Origin: Nilaparvata lugens
Taxonomy: Eukaryota > Arthropoda > Insecta > Hemiptera > Delphacidae
Assembly (NCBI RefSeq): GCF_014356525.2
Contig: NC_052518.1
Span: forward strand, 8,014,478 to 8,078,477
Length of the DNA stretch: 64,000 nt
Direction: 5' to 3'
Part shown: in pieces, positions 59,899-64,000 of the stretch
Layout: each line of letters opens with the position of its first letter
How positions within the stretch are numbered: position 1 is the first letter of the stretch
Made by a program: the position numbers and the translations under genes
Notes under the pieces: generated by a model
Database searches by the model: none
Seen by the model: only the letters and a program-made list of their open reading frames with translations
Told to the model about the DNA's origin: nothing

Positions 59899-60772
59899 GT
59901 GGCGCCATTTCACCAAACTGCAGGGGGGGCAAAAACCAAGAGGTATTGGGGGGGGGAGGAATACCCCCAAAGGATAAAGGGACCTGGGTTTTTCCCCATA
60001 AATGTTACATTCAAAGATGTTATTATATGCTTCATTTTCTCCAGTTTTATACAAATGTGGTTGAAGTATCAATACAAACATATACAAGTTAAGTAATGTG
60101 GTTTGTTTTGGTTCTAAAGCTTCGTTTGATGTAACAGCTGGGTTTACTATCTTACATTAATTGAATTTAATCATGAAATATTTATTAGAAATATAGGTCT
60201 ACAGAGAGGCCCTAAAGTAGGAATACACTGAAACAGATTTTTTTTAAATCATGGAAAAAGATAAATTTTTCTTTTACAATGACAATTTCAACAATTTCAT
60301 TGGGGATCATATTCTAATTGGAAAATAACTTTCAGTTAGAAAACTAAAGATACATCAAGCTGTTCCCATAATTCTCAACAACTCTTTACATACATTTTTG
60401 ATTGTCTGATTGTGCCCTTTCTTTTGCTTTCACTGTGACATCTTGCAACTTGTTAATGAGTTAATTCTCACATTCAAATTTATGCGATAACTCACTTATT
60501 GTGACCTCATCAAAAGTGTACCCATTCTATACCACAGAGAAAAATATATTCTTTATTACTCTGTACCCGTATCCATACTTTCAAGGCAATTCTGCTACAT
60601 TGTTGATACTGTAGAAGGAATTATACGACTACGGAATTATACTTTAAAAAAAATATTAAATCATTATGAGATTCTAAGGATTTGTGTAGATAGACCCGCA
60701 TTTTCATTATTTATCTGATCCTTGAGGGGGGCATAGGGACCCCCCTGCTCCCCTCCCTAAATGGCGCCCCTG
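59899..60772. mobile_element. Degenerate hAT-like element in TAF9 intron 1
   Basis: TGGCGCCATTT at the left and AAATGGCGCCCCTG at the right are inverted, with G-rich/C-rich runs just inside both ends. CAGGGGCGCC ends are typical of hAT families. No transposase remains. Confidence 0.55.
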
Positions 60773-61410
60773 ATCATTAATAACACACATAAATCGTCAA
60801 ATTCTACTGTTTTTTTCAGACATAAGTGTGTTTTTATTTCATTATGGAACAGTTCTACAACATCGACAGTGACTCAGTCGAATATTTTATACCATATTAC
60901 TGATTTACTATAATTATTGATATTAATTATATAAAGTATATATATATATAATTAATTATGGATCATTTTTTTAATTTTAAAAGATTTTTTTACTTTGAAT
61001 GATTTGGGGCTATAATGTATGCTTTCACGTTTCAACTACATCTCCCCCAACCGCAACACCTCTTACTGCATCTCAGGCAAAAGTTGAAAATTTTGTGTAT
61101 TAGTACGATAATATAGTGCTGAGGATGTTTCACTTTATACAAAACTATGCGGCAGGCTCGCTTCGCTCGCCTTATCCGTCTAGCCGGCTGGACCCAAGGT
61201 CTGGATCATCCAGAAGTAGGATCAGTAGGCTCGCTTCGCTCGCCTGTATTTTTCATTTGAGCTTTCTTCCTTCCGTCAAAAGAGACTTTCAGGCTTGATT
61301 CAATCACCATTTTTCTTTGAATTAGGCTATGTAGTGCAGGGTTGCAAAAATCTTCATTTTCATTAGAATTAATAAATGTTATGTTATTTCTCAATTAGAA
61401 ACTTTGTTAA

Positions 61411-62043
61411 GGCTGTGCAAAGGCTAAAAATAAACTTCCTACTGAAGATATTTCTCAAAGTTTTTCGATTTGTATATCATCAAGCTACCAAAATGGAAAA
61501 TTTTTCTCAGGAAAACATTTTTTTCCAATCATTACTTTTGGAGATATGAGCGCCTAAATTTAAATGTTTGGGACAGAAAATTTCAAATTCGGTAAGAGTT
61601 AAATTTATAAAATTCAGAGGATAAATTCTTCATGGTACTGTTGATTGAATAAAACTAAAATTTACTGAAAATATCAATTTTCAAGAAAGTTATTCAATTT
61701 ACTGAAAATGACCAAAAATAACTTCTAGTTGAGTTATTTTTAGACATTTTTGGTAAATTGAATAAATTTCTTAAAAATTAATACTTTCAGAATTTTTTTT
61801 CTATTTAATCAGAAAAACCATGAAGAATTTATCCTCTCAATTTCATAGAGTTATATCTTACCGAATTTGAAATATTCTGTCCCTAAAATTTAAACTTTAA
61901 ACGCTCATATCTCAAAAAGTTATGATCGGAGAAAAATATTTTCCTGAGAAAACTTTTTCATTTTGATAGCTTGATGATATACAAATCGAAAAACTTTGAG
62001 AAATATCACCAGTAGAAAGTTTATTTTTAGCCTTTGCACAGCC
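61411..62043. mobile_element. Foldback MITE flanked by TTAA
   Basis: Arms of over 200 bp pair (GGCTGTGCAAAGGCTAAAAA at 61411, complement at 62024-62043). TTAA stands at 61407-61410 and 62044-62047, as left by piggyBac-type insertion. The centre also pairs (TTTGGTAAATTGAATAA near 61750 against 61690). Confidence 0.75.
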
Positions 62044-62554
62044 TTAAGATAGGCTATTATGAAAATTATTGTATTTCAGTCTAATAGATCTTTGAAATTT
62101 GAAATAGGAATGATATGGAGAACTCAACATACATCTAACCCTATCAAGTATGAATTTGCTTGAGAAATGTAGAAAAATGCTTTGAAAACTCATCGAAAAA
62201 CTGGAGAAAGGAAACCCTCAAAAAAACGCTGGGGAACGCTTGGAAAACGCTGTAAAAGCGTCTATATTGGATGTATCTTTAGCTAATTCTGAAATCCTCT
62301 CAAGACGAAATTTCTAGACCCTAGCTGAACTTCTGTACCATTTTCTCTCAATTGATTCTTTAAAAATGTGAGAAAACGCAGGAAAAACGCTAGGGAACGC
62401 ATGGAAAACGCAGTAAAACCGCCCATCTTGGGCGCAATAATTATGAAGTCCTCTCAAAACAAAATTTCCCATACAAGAATGTTATTGTCACTAAAAGTAG
62501 TATAAGGCCATAGAAATATAATAAAGGAAAGGACTCCAGAAAGAAATTTCTAAA

Positions 62555-62712
62555 ATTATTACTATATTGTATTTTTATGTAACTTCAAAGTGAACTGAGT
62601 TTCTGTTTGGCTTGAAAATGTGCAACACCAGCACGAAACGGACGTCGCCACACCAAGGAATGTGGGTGTTTTTTCACTTTAAAGTTACATAAAAATACAA
62701 TATAGTAATAAT
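62555..62712. mobile_element. Short MITE in TAF9 intron 1
   Basis: 40-bp arms (ATTATTACTATATTGTATTT at the left) differ at one base from the complement at the right. The 78-bp centre includes GAAACGGACGTCGCCAC. Confidence 0.85.
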
Positions 62713-62861
62713 GTTAGTGATAACAAGATGGATAACCAACAACGGATTTCGAAAATTATTGAAATTCATAGGAATTATGATAAGAAAAAGTTGGGGTGTA
62801 CCACACCCCAGTTTAATATTAGTGTATCATTTTTATAGGTGGTATTTGTTTATTTATTCAA

Positions 62862-63515
62862 TCTATATAATAAGAGAGAATAGGGTTGTGTTTGTTCGTT
62901 TGTTCGCATCAAAACATGTCAACTTGTGGATTGCATACCGGAAAAACGGGAATGATTTAGATCTCCAAATTTTGCACATAGATTCTAAAAATATCAATCT
63001 CGTGCACCTGGAAGCCCAAATTTTAATTTTCCTTCTAGATTTTTCAGAATTAATGTTTAAATTTCATTAATGGTACATTCGATTTCATTAAAAAATCACC
63101 ATATCACATGGTCGAAATTAAAGAAGGAACATCTGTTTCTATATTGCTTTCTACCTGAAAAACATAGTTTTGAAACTCCGTTTTCCTGATGCAATGTTTA
63201 GGCCTACACGTGGCATGGATTATTAATTTTTCAGCTAGAACAATTTTTGAGACAAATGCTAAATAAACGTCTACTGTTTCATCAATGCTGTATCGGCAGT
63301 ATGAAAACGCATGCAGTTAATATGTCTTTCAATGAAGGTGTTGTTATTTACATAAAGAGATTATATTCTTCAATTTTTATTTAATTGAATTTCAAAATTA
63401 TTCGAGCCCTGATAGAATGACTGGCTCACTGTACATAGGCCTATTTTGAATTCTTCTAGATTTCATTACGTCAAGTTTTAAGAAAGACCCTTGTGAAGCA
63501 CGGGTTACCTGCTAG
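62862..63515 (+). mobile_element. Helitron-like non-autonomous element, complete copy
   Basis: 654 bp starting TCTATATAATAAGAGAG after A and ending CACGGGTTACCTGCTAG before T, so it fits Helitron insertion between A and T without duplication. The first 200 bp and the 63164-63440 block match copy A at 544-1584. It sits in TAF9 intron 1, about 90 bp before the exon 2 acceptor. Confidence 0.6.
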
Positions 63516-63606
63516 TAGATAATATTTCAAGATTAATGAGTTATATTTTTCATGAGCACATTTTCTGTCGACCTATAGACCTGATTAACAGTGATACTTT
63601 TTTCAG

Positions 63607-63743
63607 GCTATGTTACAAGCGTATTGGACGATGCCAGAGTCTATGCTAATCACGCCAAGAAGAAGAACATTGATTTAGAAGATGTGAAGTTGGCTACAAC
63701 ATTACAACAAGATCGAATATTCACATCACCTCCGTCAAGAGAT
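63607..63743 (+). CDS. TAF9: TAF9, exon 2 (histone-fold continuation)
   Basis: The acceptor is TTTTTTCAG. After completing an Arg codon it encodes YVTSVLDDARVYANHAKKKN, then IDLEDVKLATTLQQD and FTSPPSRD, matching TAF9 histone-fold helices 2-3 and the SPP-RD segment. The donor is GAT|GTGAGA. Joined phase is correct with exon 1 across a 3.9-kb intron. The remaining exons lie beyond 64000. Confidence 0.92.
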
Positions 63744-63837
63744 GTGAGAAGATTTGTTTGTTTATTTTTGTAGAGTACTAAAATCTGTTCACTGGGTGTT
63801 ACTTAATGAATAACATGATTTCAGAAATCGTGTGTTC

Positions 63838-64000
63838 TAGGATGTAATCATGTGTTCCGTGTTATCGGATTGGCACGTTAAACTGTCGGTCCCGGCTGAA
63901 GTATGACAGTCGTAAGGCTCATTGACGGCTTAAATTATATATTCAGGCGGTGGGACCTTCCCGAAAGGGACTCCCCACCAACAAAAGTCATACGAATTTA
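63838..64000 (+). mobile_element. SINE body, second copy
   Basis: GGCACGTTAAACTGTCGGTC to CCCCACCAACAAAAGTC matches 36960-37112 at about 95%. The tRNA-like head is absent. It lies in TAF9 intron 2. Confidence 0.75.

Noticed and set aside
61146..61245. Repeated GGCTCGCTTCGCTCGCC as a functional element
   Set aside because: Two copies of a short GC-rich motif about 85 bp apart; it could be transposon debris, and nothing else supports a role.

Overview
The window reads as an AT-rich, repeat-dense insect nuclear genome, most likely a sap-feeding hemipteran such as a planthopper. The grounds are spliceosomal introns (GTAAGT/AG), a recognisable TAF9 gene, LINE, Helitron-, hAT- and MITE-type repeats, TTAGG-type short arrays, and dispersed repeat families that I recall from planthoppers (recalled, not checked). 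Nothing prokaryotic is present: no operons, CRISPR or rRNA.

Three host genes can be supported. (1) A plus-strand terminal exon at 14933-15048 encodes a His-rich C-terminus; a TATA box and a tiny signal-peptide-like first exon at 9741-9775 may belong to the same gene. (2) A minus-strand six-exon gene spans 22866-57099. All six exons have GT/AG sites and compatible phases and give one 273-residue frame. It has a Pro/Val/Glu repeat region and a C-terminal helical segment, and its first intron is 25.8 kb. (3) TAF9 (TFIID/SAGA histone-fold subunit) begins at 59542 on the plus strand; exons 1 and 2 are here and the rest lies beyond the window.

Most of the remaining DNA is transposons, nested several deep. 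From left to right: Helitron-like fragments and a possible LTR (0.5-5 kb); a little-annotated stretch (5-9.6 kb); three copies of a TG-microsatellite repeat family (10.6-12.8 and 19.3-20.6 kb); several inverted-repeat MITEs (15-19 kb, 23.3 kb); LINE fragments in introns of the minus-strand gene (23.7-24.7 and 26.4-29.1 kb, the latter split by an LTR element); then the 25.8-kb first intron.

That intron holds the two most interesting objects. The first is a 5,054-bp element (31515-36568) with about 160-bp terminal inverted repeats, 5'-AG/CT-3' ends and a perfect 6-bp target duplication CTTATC. It carries a broken parvovirus-type phospholipase A2-like ORF, an acidic ORF and two unrecognised plus-strand ORFs, and short TTAGG-type arrays inside its repeats. 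By its ends it is a miniature Polinton/Maverick (adintovirus-related) element, without visible polymerase, integrase or ATPase. The second is a decayed fragment of a positive-strand RNA virus superfamily-1 helicase (38250-39848), joined directly to a 5'-truncated LINE (39849-42424). Virus and LINE together fill one gap in an otherwise continuous inverted-repeat element, which suggests that they entered as one chimeric reverse transcript. Further right are a hAT-like element (42437-45248), a Jockey-type LINE with a 9-bp target duplication (46579-50140), a third LINE (about 50.9-55.47 kb) interrupted by a hAT remnant with a perfect 8-bp duplication, and local tandem duplications near exon 1 of the minus-strand gene.
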